Shown: positions 24,008 to 35,489 of the stretch, piece after piece | Numbering within the stretch: position 1 is the stretch's first letter | How the letters are laid out: each line of letters begins with the position of its first letter | NCBI GenBank assembly: GCA_003117195.1 | Contig: BDSI01000172.1 | Span: 62,001 to 126,000 of the forward strand | From: Eudorina sp. 2006-703-Eu-15 | Lineage: Eukaryota > Chlorophyta > Chlorophyceae > Chlamydomonadales > Volvocaceae | Length of the DNA stretch: 64,000 nt | Direction: 5' to 3' | Made by a program: the position numbers and the translations under genes | The notes under the pieces: model-generated | What the model saw: the letters and a program-made list of their open reading frames with translations, nothing else | The model's database searches: none | Told to the model about the DNA's origin: nothing

Positions 24008-25032
24008 GGGCGGGGCCCCAGCGCGAAGCGCGTTCGGGGGGCCCCGCCCCCTAGGATTGCCCATGTCCGTGTGTCCGTCCGTGTGTCCGTGTGTCCCTGT
24101 GTCCCTGTGTCCGTGTGTCCCTGTGTCCGTGTGTCCGGTAACGGCAAAACGTTCATTATCCGCTAAACTAATTCGCTATGTTTGTCATATTAATTGTCCT
24201 CTATTGCAAGGTAACTGTGGTTTGGCTGAAAAAAATTCTTTGCGCACAAACGGTCAAAGTAAAGCTCCGCGGTCCCCATGGACCCGAGTCAACATCCACC
24301 CAACGCCTCTCGCGCTCATATTTGTTGCAACGGGTGCCGCGTGATGAATACTTGGATTAGGGGCAGGTGGCGCGTGTTAAATTGAACTTCCATAGTGTTC
24401 TGGTGTTTGAACATCAAGATGCCACCAAATTCAAGATTTGCCTTTCTGTCTTGCCAGATGAATACAATTCAACAATATGTATTGAATCAAAGTTTCAAAA
24501 TGCAAAGGGATAGCATACCGAGTACCAACGAGTTCTCCAGTTCCGATGGCCGAAGTCCGGGTCTCACCGCGGCTTTTTCGCACCCTGTTTTTGCCTTATA
24601 TTTGCTATGTAACTATTGATGGCAAACTTTAGAGCGAGGTTCACGTCTGCTGCGGGCGTGCAACTGAAGGGCTGCATGCTTGCCGACGGACCAAACAACT
24701 ACAGCTTCACGGAAAAACAAGAATGCTTCAAGCTTGTTTTTTGATATCTGCTTGACAGACGGATGTGGTAGTGCAGAGGCGTCTAGCGTTACGATGATAA
24801 TGCAGATGCGATGAGGCGGCGCGTAGGTTTCGGGTCTACCCTACCTGCATTACCTTGCTCAATCTATGCACGCCGATCCACCTTCAACATCAACGACACC
24901 CTCAATGGCACCCTTTCACTCTCTCACACTCTTGCGCGGTAACAGAGTTTCCGTTGTAAAGCAAGCGGCCTGTACGGATTGTAGGGGGCCCCGCCCTTTT
25001 TCCGGCTTCAAGGAAGCCGACCCCCTACTTGT
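24008..25032. repeat. ~1-kb hairpin-ended repeat, unit 1
   Basis: The unit opens with the inverted repeat GGGCGGGGCCCC (24008-24019) / GGGGCCCCGCCC (24038-24049). A (GTGTCC)n tract follows, then a body starting AACGGCAAAACGTTCATTA at 24139. It closes with GGGGGCCCCGCCC and CGGCTTC...GAAGCCG near 24,983-25,020. This copy has diverged most from units 2 and 3 and is separated from them by ~630 bp of unrelated DNA. Confidence 0.85.
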
Positions 25033-25658
25033 TACAAGGGGGCTTCGTGAATCCAGACCATCATTGCAGTACGACACCAAAAGTTGAGTGCCGTAACGTC
25101 CTGTCATATATATATGCACCGATGACCCGAGGGGTCCACTGTAACATTATTCATTAATATGCACATCCTGCCAACACAATAGTCTGGGAAGAACCTCAAC
25201 ACAGGATGCCAATGCCAGACGTTGGGAGTTGAGTTCCGTAACAGTCAAACACTACTAGACTCATCACCCTAGAGCATTTCAACATGTACTACACCACAAA
25301 CACCCCCCCCGAAGGTGGCCCATTTGCCCCGAAAGTCCGGGTGCCTACGCTACTCAAATAAATGCCATCTGCTGCTGAGGATTGGCTGGGGCACCTGATG
25401 CTCATGTACTGCTTCGGAAATGCGCCCACCATGTCATTCTGAACAAAGCATCCCTGTCACGACATAATAGTGGCACCGGCATACTTTGTGATTTCGTTGT
25501 TCCGTTCACACCATTACGCGCGCAGCGCCAAGAGCGCGAAATGTGGTGAGCAGGATTCGTTGAAGTGAACAGTTCGCAATCTGTCTACGGACGGCGGGCG
25601 CAGCTGCCCGTGATCCATGTATGTCATGAACTATCGATTTGGTGTCTCTGGGATTTTT

Positions 25659-26661
25659 GGGCGGGGCCCCAGCGCGAAGCGCGTTCGGGGGGCCCCGCCC
25701 CCTAGGATTGCCCCTGTCCGTGTGTGTGTGTGTGTGCGTGCGTGCGCCGTGCGTGGGTAACGGCAAAACGTTCATTATCCGCTAAACTAATTCGCAATGT
25801 TTGTCATATTAATTGTCCTCTATTGCAAGGTATCCTTGGTTTGGCTGAAAAAAATTCTTTGCGCACAAACGGTCAAAGTAAAGCTCCGCGGTCTCCGGTC
25901 TCCATGGACCCGAGTCAACATCCACCCAACGCCTCTCGCGCTCATGTTTGTTGCAACAGGTGCCGCGTGATGAATGCTTGGATTAGGAATGGGCGGCGCG
26001 TGCTAAATTGAACTTCGATAGTGTTCTGATGTTTGAACATCAAGATACCACCAACATCAAGATTTGCCTTTCTGTCTTGCCAGATGATTACAAATCAACA
26101 ATATGTATTGAATCAAAGTTTCAAGATGCAAAGGGATAGCGTACCGAGTGCCAACGAGTTCTCCAGTTCCGATGGCCCAAAGTCAGGGTCTCACCGCGGC
26201 TTTTTCGCACCCTGTTTTTGCCTTACATTTGCTATGTAACTATTGATAGCAAACTTTAGAGGTTCACGTCTGCTGCGGGCGTGCAACTGAAGGGTTGCAT
26301 GCCTGCCGACGGACCAAACAACTACAGTTTCACGGCAAAACAAGGATGCTTCAAGCTTGCTTTGTGATCATCTGCTTGACAGACGCATGTGAGGCGACTA
26401 TCGTTACCATAGTGTCGATACGGTGACCGCCGTCGCCGGCGGCGCGTACTGCAGGATGGTTTCGGGGCTGCCGACGTGTTTGGGCTTGGTGAATCTATGC
26501 ACGCCGATCCCCCTTCAACATCAACGACACCCCCAATAGCAACCTTTCACTCTCTCACACTGTTGCGCGGTAATAGAGTTTTCCTTCTAAAGCAAGCGGC
26601 CTGTACGGATTATAGGGGGCCCCGCCCTTTTCCGGCTTCGAGGAAGCCGACCCCTACTTGT
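25659..26661. repeat. ~1-kb hairpin-ended repeat, unit 2
   Basis: Same order of parts as unit 1, with a (GT)n tract after the opening hairpin. The body is almost identical to unit 3 at an offset of 994 bp. Two short open frames (26033-26239 and 26476-26754, plus) recur in each unit, but they differ by small indels between copies and are not supported as genes. Confidence 0.9.
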
Positions 26662-26662
26662 T

Positions 26663-27656
26663 GGGCGGGCCCCAGCGCGAAGCGCGTTCGGGGGGCCCCG
26701 CCCCCTAGGATTGCCCATGTCCGTGCGTGCGTATGTGTGTGTGTGTGTGGCTAACGGCAAAACGTTCATTATCCGCTAAACTAATTCGCTATGTTTGTCA
26801 TATTAATTGTCCTCTATTGCAAGGTATCCTTGGTTTGGCTGAAAAAAATTCTTTGCGCACAAACGGTCAAAGTAAAGCTCCGCGGTCTCCGGTCTCCATG
26901 GACCCGAGTCAACATCCACCCAACGCCTCTCGCGCTCATGTTTGTTGCAACAGGTGCCGCGTGATGAATGCTTGGATTAGGAATGGGCGGCGCGTGCTAA
27001 ATTGAACTTCGATAGTGTTCTGATGTTTGAACATCAAGATACCACCAACATCAAGATTTGCCTTTCTGTCTTGCCAGATGATTACAAATCAACAATATGT
27101 ATTGAATCAAAGTTTCAAGATGCAAAGGGATAGCGTACCGAGTGCCAACGAGTTCTCCAGTTCCGATGGCCCAAAGTCAGGGTCTCACCGCGGCTTTTTC
27201 GCACCCTGTTTTTGCCTTACATTTGCTATGTAACTATTGATAGCAAACTTTAGAGGTTCACGTCTGCTGCGGGCGTGCAACTGAAGGGTTGCATGCCTGC
27301 CGACGGACCAAACAACTACAGTTTCACGGCAAAACAAGGATGCTTCAAGCTTGCTTTGTGATCATCTGCTTGACAGACGCATGTGAGGCGACTATCGTTA
27401 CCATAGTGTCGATACGGTGACCGCCGTCGCCGGCGGCGCGTACTGCAGGATGGTTTCGGGGCTGCCGACGTGTTTGGGCTTGGTGAATCTATGCACGCCG
27501 ATCCCCCTTCAACATCAACGACACCCCCAATAGCAACCTTTCACTCTCTCACACTGTTGCGCGGTAATAGAGTTTTCCTTCTAAAGCAAGCGGCCTGTAC
27601 GGATTATAGGGGGCCCCGCCCTTTTCCGGCTTCGAGGAAGCCGACCCCTACTTGTT
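26663..27656. repeat. ~1-kb hairpin-ended repeat, unit 3
   Basis: Directly abuts unit 2 and matches it over nearly the full length. The opening stem has one G fewer (GGGCGGGCCCC). The near identity points to a very recent duplication or to homogenisation. Confidence 0.9.
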
Positions 27657-27657
27657 G

Positions 27658-28660
27658 GGCGGGGCCCCAGCGCGAAGCGCGTTCGGGGGGCCCCGCCCCC
27701 TAGGATTGCCCATGTCCGTGCGTGCGTATGTGTGTGTGTGTGTGGCTAACGGCAAAACGTTCATTATCTGCTAAACTAATTCGCAACGTTTGTCATATTA
27801 ATTGTCCTCTATTGCAAGGTATCCTTGGTTTGGCTGAAAAAAATTCTTTGCGCACAAACGGTCAAAGTAAAGCTCTGCGGTCTCCATGGACCAGAGTCAA
27901 CGTCCACCCAACGCCTCTCGCGCTCATATTTGTTGCATCAGGTGCCGCGTGATGAATAACGAACTTCTGAATGGGCACCGCGTGCTAAATTGAACTTCCA
28001 TAGTGTTCCGATGTTTGAACATCAAGATGCCACCCACATTAAGATTTGCCTTTCTGTCTTGCCAGATGAGTACAGTTCAACAATATGTATTAAATCAAAG
28101 TTTCAAGATGCAAAGGGATAGCATACCGAGTACCAACGAGTTCTCCCGTTCCGATGGCCGAAGTCCGGGTCTCACCGCGGCTTTTTCGCACCCTATTTTT
28201 GCCTTATATATATTTGCTATGTAACTATTGATGGCAAACTTTAGAGCGAGGTTCACGTCTGCTGCGGGCATGCAACTGAAGGGTTGCATGCTTGCCGACG
28301 GACCACACAACTACAGTTTCATGGCAAAACAAGAATGCTTCAGGCTTGCTTTTTGATATCTGCTTGACAGACGGGTGTGGTAAAGCAGAAGCATCTAGCG
28401 TTATGATAATAATGCAGATGCGGTGACCGCCGTTGGCGGCGCGTACTGCAGGTTGGTTTCGGGTCTACCCTACCTGCTTGAGCTTGCTCAATATATGCAC
28501 GCCGATCTACCTTCAACATCAACGACACCCTCAATGACACCCTTTCACTCTCTCACACTCTTGCGCGGTACTAGAGTTTCCCTTCTAAAGCAAGCGGCCT
28601 GTACGGATTGTAGGGGGCCCCGCCCTTTTTCCGGCTTCAAGGAAGCCGACCCCTACTTGT
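27658..28660. repeat. ~1-kb hairpin-ended repeat, unit 4
   Basis: Abuts unit 3. Its hairpin and (GT)n tract match unit 3, but the body from about 27,950 onward resembles unit 1 more (for example ATGCCACCCAC and AGTACCAACGAG), so it looks like a mosaic. The array ends at 28,660 with GACCCCTACTTGT. Confidence 0.85.
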
Positions 28661-30194
28661 CCAGACGGCGCTTGAGGCGCATCCGTGTGTTTACCGCGTT
28701 TTCTTTCGTTAGCATCGAGTAGGGCAGCGGGCCCTTGTCATCGCCCGGTTTAGGTAATCAAGGGCGTGTGCCCGAGTGTACTGCCCAGTGTGTTGGGAGC
28801 AACCGCGCTGCTGTGATCTAGCAGCGCGGCACGTTTCCATACGTGGTCGAATTAGGGATCAGTGCCATTAAGGCTTGGCAACGGGCAGTAGGTGTACTGC
28901 CGGGGAAGGTTCTGGTCTCTGTCTGTATGTCATGGTGTAATCGGTCCGCATCTCGCCGTACCCTTCGCGCTAATCGTTGTGAGTACTTAGTGTGGAGAGA
29001 GCAAACGCATCTTTGCCGTTTGGCTCTCGAAGCAACTCTTCGTGAGCGTAATAGACCAGCAAATCTAAGCCGCATTGTATGTGTGTAAAGGACTATTGAG
29101 TCATTTGTGTAACTATTGTCACGACCAGTCTGCAGGGCTAAGTAGGTTCAACGCGTTCACAAGATCCGCTCTTGGCGCCAGGCTGCACTGCGATCCGTTC
29201 CGGGCCACCTATCTATCTTTGCACAGCCAGCACGTCTGCGTCATCTGCCAGCTGAAGGAGTCAGCTGAGCTTTTGGTCATCATTATCTGCCTGCCGAAGG
29301 AGTCAGCCGAGCTTTGGTTCAGCTTGCCAGCGGAGTTTTGACTCCTGGCAGCCAGTCTATATTATTATCTTCCCACAGCCAAACTACCCATCACGTACAT
29401 AGTACGACATTCTGCCATCAGTCTGGTACGACATCCCTTCTCCGACAGAGCACCGCCCTGCTGTGCAGGCATCTTTCTCTTTTTGCTCTGGTCGGGCGCT
29501 TCGACTACATGATCGTTAATCCGCACAACACAGACTCGCTCCATCACGCTTTCCAGATAGAGCCACACAGCCGTACGCCGCCCGCTCATCATTGCGCCGC
29601 CTGCAGTTAGATCATTTCTCAAATTTTATATATGTACCTAGATTGGATACCACAATACTTACTCTGGAGCACAGGAGCAGAGGGTGGATGGGTGGTGTCA
29701 AGGAGAGGGAGGTGGGGGGCCAGAGACAGCGGCAGGGCCCGGGGCGCAGGTGCGCAGGGCCCGGGCTATGGGGTGTCCAAGGAGTTGCGGTGTTAGCTGC
29801 GCTGGCGGCCTCACAGCGTCCCGCTGTTGCCGTGCATGGCCACCCTCGCGAGCTCGTCTTGTCGTCGCTTGACCCCGCTCTTCAGGCTCGCCTTGCTGAC
29901 AAGCCTGGAGCTCCTGGACACAATTACGGAGTTCCGATTCATGGGGGCAACACCTTTGACGGCGGCCGTGGTCAATGTGCTCACTGGGATGAAGGCCAAC
30001 ACCTACCAGTTCTTTGCGCACCGGCGGTGAGACGTTTCCATGCCGGCATACCTTCACCCTATCCGTCCGACCCTACCGACAGCCCTCCATCGGCGTGCTG
30101 TGCAGCGCCGCCTGCACACGACCCGCAAACCCCAACCGGCCGCATCAGCCCGAGCCCCCAAGCAACATGCTACACAATGCACACGTTCCACCCT
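28661..30194. other. Region without a confident gene
   Basis: A perfect 10-bp inverted repeat lies at 28803-28812/28820-28829 (CCGCGCTGCT, 7-nt loop). An open frame at 28843-29088 (plus) ends in a TAA overlapping a TGTAA string; its product is not recognised. Three related copies of a GGAGTCAGC/TGAGCTTT motif lie at 29,250-29,345. An open frame at 29836-30030 (plus, ~65 aa, hydrophobic, ending in a stop) might be the last exon of an unknown gene. None is firm. Confidence 0.35.
28803..28829. repeat. 10-bp perfect inverted repeat, 7-nt loop
   Basis: CCGCGCTGCT, loop GTGATCT, then AGCAGCGCGG. A G+C-rich stem of this type could be a terminator-like or extrusion structure, but no adjoining gene is supported. 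Confidence 0.7.
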
Positions 30195-32404
30195 CTCATC
30201 CTGCGTTTCTAATCCACTTGCCACGTCTTCTGATCCGCCGAGCACGCTTCAAAGCATCCGCCAAGCGGGTATCCATATACACACAGACGCTAAATGAATC
30301 CTGCGGATGTCCAGCGACTGTTGTAATCAGACGGGGATGCCCACCCTCCGCGCCGCTCACCACACACGATGCGCATGTGCCCTACCCCACCGACCGAAGG
30401 CCTGGGCGACGAAGGCCTGGGTTCAAGTCATACTGTGTGAGCTTATGCATAACCAGCGCACACGCGCGCCACCGCACTTCTTGCTTGCCCCCGTCACCGC
30501 CTGCCGGCTTGCCCAATACGAGTCTAGGAGGAGCGCTGCCAGCCCTCATGACCTCCCCGCACGCCACCCTGTGTTCGCGCGGCCATCACCCCTTCAGCTC
30601 AGTGCCTCGCACCTTCCGTCAATACCCTGCTTCTTCGAGCAGCGCGCTCAGGAAGGGGGCCAGCTCTTGGCAGTCCTCTCGCTCGCGCAGGCTTTTAACC
30701 GCCGCAATCAGCCTGTGCGCTGGCGTGTGCCCGTCCTCGACAAGTAGGTTCTGCCAGTTCGTCCGGTTCATCTCGCACACAAGCGCCACGGCAAGCATGT
30801 GCCTGGAACAGGAATACGAGGAATGCTTACGTGGACTGCAGACTGCAGATGCACAGCCAAGCGCATAATCGCACAAGCAGGCACCAATTCACATCCCGCG
30901 TGAGTCTTTTGACCTCACCAGTCGTATTGCGCCTTAGCAGGATCTTTATGGTACTCGAACTTGAAGGGAGCGAACCAGGCCGTGGTGCTGGTCACCGGCG
31001 AGCCCGTGCGCACAGCGGAGCCAAAGTCACCCAGCCACCACCTGGTTCACACATGTACCAATGAAAGGAACAGCTCAGGGCCCTACCAGCACCTTGCTTT
31101 CTTGCCTACGTACTGACCGAAGGAACGGGCACAGAAGAAATTGGCGACTCACGCACACCGGCCGGACCTCATCCTCACCAATAGCGACGTACAGGCAGGC
31201 CCGGAAATCCCAACCCCCGACCGTGCATCACCTGCACGGGCCGGCGCCGACATTACCTGCCCTCGGAATCCACGAATATGTTGTCCGCCTGTTCGGGCGG
31301 GCAGGTGCAGCTTCGTTCAATAAATGCGCACACCACAATGACCCACAGGCGGCAACGACCATGTAACTCGGTGCCAATCTTCCAAGCCATACCTTGACGT
31401 CCATGTGCGTGAATTGTTTGTCGTGAATCCACTTCAGCGCTTCAGCCATACGCTGGCCCCCCGCCAGCACAGCCGCTGCCTTCAACGGCGGCATTGCTGC
31501 GAGCGACGACGCATACCGCGGCATGCACAGCGCCGCGTACAGGCCCGGAGCGCGGCCGACTGTGGACACGTGCTCGTTACCAAGCCGGAAGGTGACTAGT
31601 CGCGTCGGCACCAGCGGTACGTCCTGAGGCTTTGACTGCATTAGCGCCTCGCACGCCTCCGCCTCCGCGCCACCAGGCTGCTGGGCGCCGTCAGCGCCGA
31701 CTCCTCCATCGAGCATCTTCACAATAACGGGTACGCCTTCTTCGGTTGTTCCGACCAGCAGCCGCGCGTTGCCGTTCGGAAACAGCGGTCCGTTGACCCG
31801 CAATCCGTGTTGCGTGAGCAGGTGGCCCTCAGTGGAAGGCCCTGGGAAGAGCTCCGCCTCCCGGTACAGCTCCACAGCGGCGTCGACGCCAGGGAGCACG
31901 AGTAACCGGGCAGCGCATCGCCGCAAGATGGTCGCCACCACTCCGGGCTTTGGTCGCGTGATGTTGCCAAGCGACAAGAGATGAAGGAAGCGCCGCTGGT
32001 AGAAAGTTGGCCCTGATGGAGTGCGAGGCGAGGCGAGGTGCATGGAGTGGTTGGTGAGCGCATGTTGCATGAGCATGCATGTGCGCATGCACGCCACCAC
32101 CGTACACTCATGGTATGGCGTCCTGACAACACCCAGCCCGGTACACGTCAGCATGTGTGCAGTAAGGCAAAGCAGCTGTGCCTCCCACGGTCAACCGACC
32201 AACCGACGTCGAACTACCCTGGCAAGCGCATGAGCACACCAACATGTCGTTATTACGTTACCAACCAGACGACAGGGACTCACCCAGAATGTCCGCAGTC
32301 TCATCAGTTACCCCCCCGCCTGCAAAGCATGCGAGAGCCCGGGCGGCACAGATACGCAGCAGATAATAATAAAGCTAGAGGGAAGGCACTGGATGGGTTT
32401 ACAA

Positions 32405-32442
<38 letters not shown>

Positions 32443-33609
32443 TAATAATAATACGCCTCGGCCATAAACCGATGCGTGTATTAAGGGGACGGGGGTGGAG
32501 AGGTTATGGGTTTCCCCTGGCCTTTGCACCTCCCGGGGTTTACAAACAATCACGATGCACGCACGCGCTACCCCACCGCCAAAAACTGGTCCCCTCATGC
32601 CCTGGTCCGCCTGGCGAGAAGAGTTGTAACGGTTGGACCCAAAGGCTGCTACCTAGCCGGCCCGCGGCCAGCAGTTCCGCCCTCCTACCCCGACCTCGCC
32701 CGCGAGGGTGAGTTGTGGTACCCATCATCATTCTACTTTTGGCTTTTGTCAAAACACACACAGGCAGTTGCGTTTTCGTCAGTTCACAAATCACGCCACT
32801 TACAAAGGCAAGGTGCTTACACTACATGAGTCCACAAGCCTTGCTAACCGCTGCACCACAAGCCACGCGCACTTCCTACTAGGTCCACACGACCAGCGCC
32901 TTACGACAGGTGCGATAGGTGCTCAGAATCCGCTTTGCACATTTTTGGGACGGACGTTGTCTCAGCAGCCCCGCACCAGCCCCTGCCCCGGCTCCACCTG
33001 GTGCATCGCATCCCTCAGCACACCCCAAAGTGCATGCCCACCCACGCTCACCCTGCTGGCCACGCATGGGCTCCGCGGCGGGCACGCTGGTGCTGGCGCC
33101 TGAGGGAACAGGGAGAGTGTGTGCGATACGGTGTGTGGGCGTGCATGTGGGTAGGCGGGTCGGGTGGCCGGCCCTCCGTTGTGAGGGGCCCTGTGCACGG
33201 CCTTGCTAGTCCGCGCCAGTGAGACCATTGAGGGTCAGAACTAAGACTACGCAGGGCTACACGTTTCTTTGATGCAGGTTTCGCGGACAGGACCTCTTTA
33301 AGCCTGAGGTGGTGCGGCATTTGGTGCGAGGAGGGCAAGAGCCGCTTCTTGCCTCAGGCAGATTCTCCAACCCATGCATTGTAAAAGAGACTGCACAAAC
33401 GTGATGGTTGCCTTATCGTCAGTGCCTGTCGGAAAGAAGACGAGGTTCAAGTGACCAGGGAACCGCGGGCATGTTTGGGCAATTCTACGCTGCAAGAATG
33501 TGAAACCCAGAAGTCAGGATTATGTAGTCGAACAACGACGGAAACGCACACAGACGACGAAGCAGACTCAGCGTGGAACTTACGGTCAGCCTTCAGCTTG
33601 ATGCACTCC
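30195..33609. repeat. Left arm of a large inverted duplication
   Basis: The reverse complement of this segment matches 37560-40892 almost throughout. The outer edge is sharp: GCAGGATGAG is shared at 30195-ish and 40892, after which the arms differ. The inner edge falls at GGAGTGCATC (33609 and 37560). Differences are small indels, including an ATA/TAA microsatellite present only here (32405-32455). Confidence 0.92.
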
Positions 33610-33807
33610 AACTTTTTGCCTCAGCAACGCACCTTTGGCCATCGCCTCCACAAAGCCCCAAATGGTCTCGTCAGTATCTGCATCACTAATCCGCCATCGA
33701 GCCAGAACGTCGTCAGACCGCGTTTCCAGAAAAGCTAGCAGCGTGCCTTTTTCTTTGCCCGTCGCCAATGCGCGCACGGCCTCGCAAGCCCGCTGCTTGC
33801 TAACCAT
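30619..33807 (-). CDS. Protein-kinase-like gene, left-arm copy (minus)
   Basis: Supported exons: 33807-33633 (start exon, phase 1 end, AAAG|GTGCGT), 33425 onward (second exon, end not resolved), 32319-32284, 32012-31393, 31288-31257, 31041-30919 and 30802-30619 (stop). Phases agree from 32319 on. The large exon carries a kinase N-lobe with PVIVKML (putative ATP-binding lysine) and ends in THMDVK, the catalytic loop. The next exon adds ADNIFVDSEG, and the next LGDFGSAVRTGSP with the DFG metal-binding motif. The C-terminal exon is helical. Substrate and pathway are unknown. The start exon encodes a ~58-residue helical segment, M-V-S-K-Q-R-A-C-E-A-V-R, that differs from the right-arm copy. The gene appears intact. 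Exons between 33,425 and 32,319 are less certain. Confidence 0.78.
32405..32455. repeat. (ATA)n microsatellite
   Basis: About 50 bp of AAT repeats with one AAC interruption, in the left arm of the inverted duplication. The right arm lacks it, so it expanded or was lost after duplication. Confidence 0.95.
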
Positions 33808-34109
33808 CTCAAATAACCATGAATTTGAAATGCAAATCAAATGAACCACGACGGTGTAGGAACACAGTTGCACAGCCGTCCTAGGGCCAATACTCGTGGC
33901 CTGGGCAGTGCGACGCTACGGTTTCAGCTCCGTTTGGACTTCACTTTTCTATTCACTACCAACCCTTAGTAGTTTGCGTTGCAAAAGTTTAGTGGTGAAA
34001 TGTGTTAGACACCATCCATATCCGTGGTTTAACGTACATCCAGGATGCAATTTCATGCCTTTTGTGGCATGCCTTTTGTGGCAAGTGTGATCAGGATATC
34101 AGTTGACAT

Positions 34110-34743
34110 GCAAGTCGGCCGTTAGGGGCTCATTCCCTCGTACACAAGATGCCGTATAGTTGACTATCACGACCACGCCTTACTCAGCCTAGCAATCCAG
34201 GAAAATGCACTGCAAGCCTTGCTGCTAATTGCATTTGAAAGCTACGAAGTCCATGAGCCCGTCTGGCTAGCAACGTCCCGCAATTGCGCGCAAGATTGCA
34301 ACAGAGAACGCTGGAAATGCTGCTCGTGTCCGTGTCCGGGTCTTCAAAATCTTCTAGACAGGACAATTGTGAATCTGAACCTGCCTCAGAGCAGGTATCC
34401 GCCGGCTCGAAGTAGTCGCCCGAGATGTCAGACAGCACCTCATCGTCCACGGGCACGGGCTCCATTTCTGAGCGATAATGGTTTACGGTGGAACGTTTGG
34501 CTTCATGTGAAAATAAGGACACAGCAAGAGCAGCATTTCCAGCGTTCTCTGTTGCAATCTTGCGCGCAATTGCGGGACGTTGCTAGCCAGACGGGCTCAT
34601 GGACTTCGTAGCTTTCAAATGCAATTAACAGCAAGGCTTGCAGTGCATTTTCCTGGATTGCTAGGCTGAGTAAGGCGTTGTCGTGATAGTCAACTATACG
34701 GCATCTTGTGTACGAGGGAATGAGCCCCTAACGGCCGACTTGC
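34110..34743. mobile_element. Foldback / MITE-like element with 216-bp terminal inverted repeats
   Basis: Bases 34110-34325 and 34528-34743 are near-perfect inverted repeats of 216 bp, starting GCAAGTCGGCCGTTAGGGGC. A 202-bp unique centre lies between them. The element sits in the spacer of the kinase inverted duplication. I could not identify a target-site duplication. The centre contains part of a minus-strand open frame, listed separately. Confidence 0.85.
34184..34522 (-). CDS. Acidic open frame inside the foldback element (112 aa)
   Basis: The frame begins in the unique centre and runs into the left inverted repeat, where it ends. The first ~70 residues are rich in D, E and S (for example D-D-E-V-L-S-D-I-S-G-D-Y). 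I do not recognise the family. It may be the N-terminal remnant of a transposase from the autonomous parent of a deletion derivative. Expression is not supported by any other feature. Confidence 0.35.
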   Translation of the reverse strand: MSLFSHEAKRSTVNHYRSEMEPVPVDDEVLSDISGDYFEPADTCSEAGSDSQLSCLEDFEDPDTDTSSISSVLCCNLARNCGTLLARRAHGLRSFQMQLAARLAVHFPGLLG

Positions 34744-34884
34744 GTATACGTCTCATACAATGATACCGTCCTGGACGGCATAAGTTACCGGGAGACCTAG
34801 CTGGCGCCCAAGAACTTGACCTTTCTTAAACTTCGGTCAAACGTCTATGCAACGCAAACTACTAAACTAACACATTCAGATAAC

Positions 34885-35106
34885 CCTGCATCAGCATACA
34901 GCGTATAGCCGTCCTTCAGACCTTGTTGAGCTTCAGCACTCTCACATCCAACACCACAACGCACGAACGAGCAGTCAGCAGAAAGGAGGCTTACAACTAT
35001 AGATCTTAAACAATAGCTTTTCAGCACTGGCAACATCGCTTTCCGCAACTTCGGTAACATACACGCCTCGGCATAAAGCGTGTAGCCGTCCTTCAGACTT
35101 TGTTGT
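34885..35106. repeat. Two copies of a ~40-bp motif
   Basis: GTATAGCCGTCCTTCAGAC occurs near 34,900 and, as GTGTAGCCGTCCTTCAGAC, near 35,080. Each is preceded by CAT(A)(C/A)AGCGT and followed by CTTTGTTG or CTTGTTG. The second copy lies immediately upstream of the first exon at 35124. Confidence 0.6.
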
Positions 35107-35123
35107 GCCACTGCACGAGCGGT

Positions 35124-35319
35124 ATGGTTGGCAAAGAGGAGGTGGCTGCGGCTTTCAACGCTGCCGCGGAGGCGCTCGGCTTGGACGGGGACGAGCTCGG
35201 CGACCTTCTCTTTACGCTGTCGCAACTATCGGAGGAGCAGCTCAAGTTCTTTCCAACAGGCGCAGCAATAAGCAAGGATAGAGATAAGGCAATCATTGCG
35301 TTCGCGCGGTCTGCGAGAG
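35124..35319 (+). pseudogene. Third kinase-type first exon (partial paralogue)
   Basis: An ATG opens a frame that begins M-V-G-K-E-E-V-A-A-A-F and ends in D-K-A-I-I-A-F-A-R-S-A-R-G before AGAG|GTAGG (phase 1). The last part matches the second exon of both kinase copies (DKAIITFVQS). The TTCTTTCCAACAG string that is intron end in the arm copies is read through here. No kinase domain follows on this strand before 37,408. It is probably a truncated or intron-less paralogue of the N-terminal module. Confidence 0.5.
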
Positions 35320-35489
35320 GTAGGAGGATCTTTGAACTGCTGCCCTTCCTGCTTCCATTCCTGTCGCGACGCCCGCATTCATTTTCAAAACACTCACGGG
35401 CTCCATGCATTGGTGCGCGGAACCCCGCACGTGTTAGCGCGCCTTGCACCCAGCAACCCCGCACCAACATATTATCATCTCCACCTGCC

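Noticed and set aside
30420..30460. Possible tRNA T-arm (GGGTTCAAGTC) in the inverted repeat
   Set aside because: No pairing for the T stem and no acceptor stem around it.
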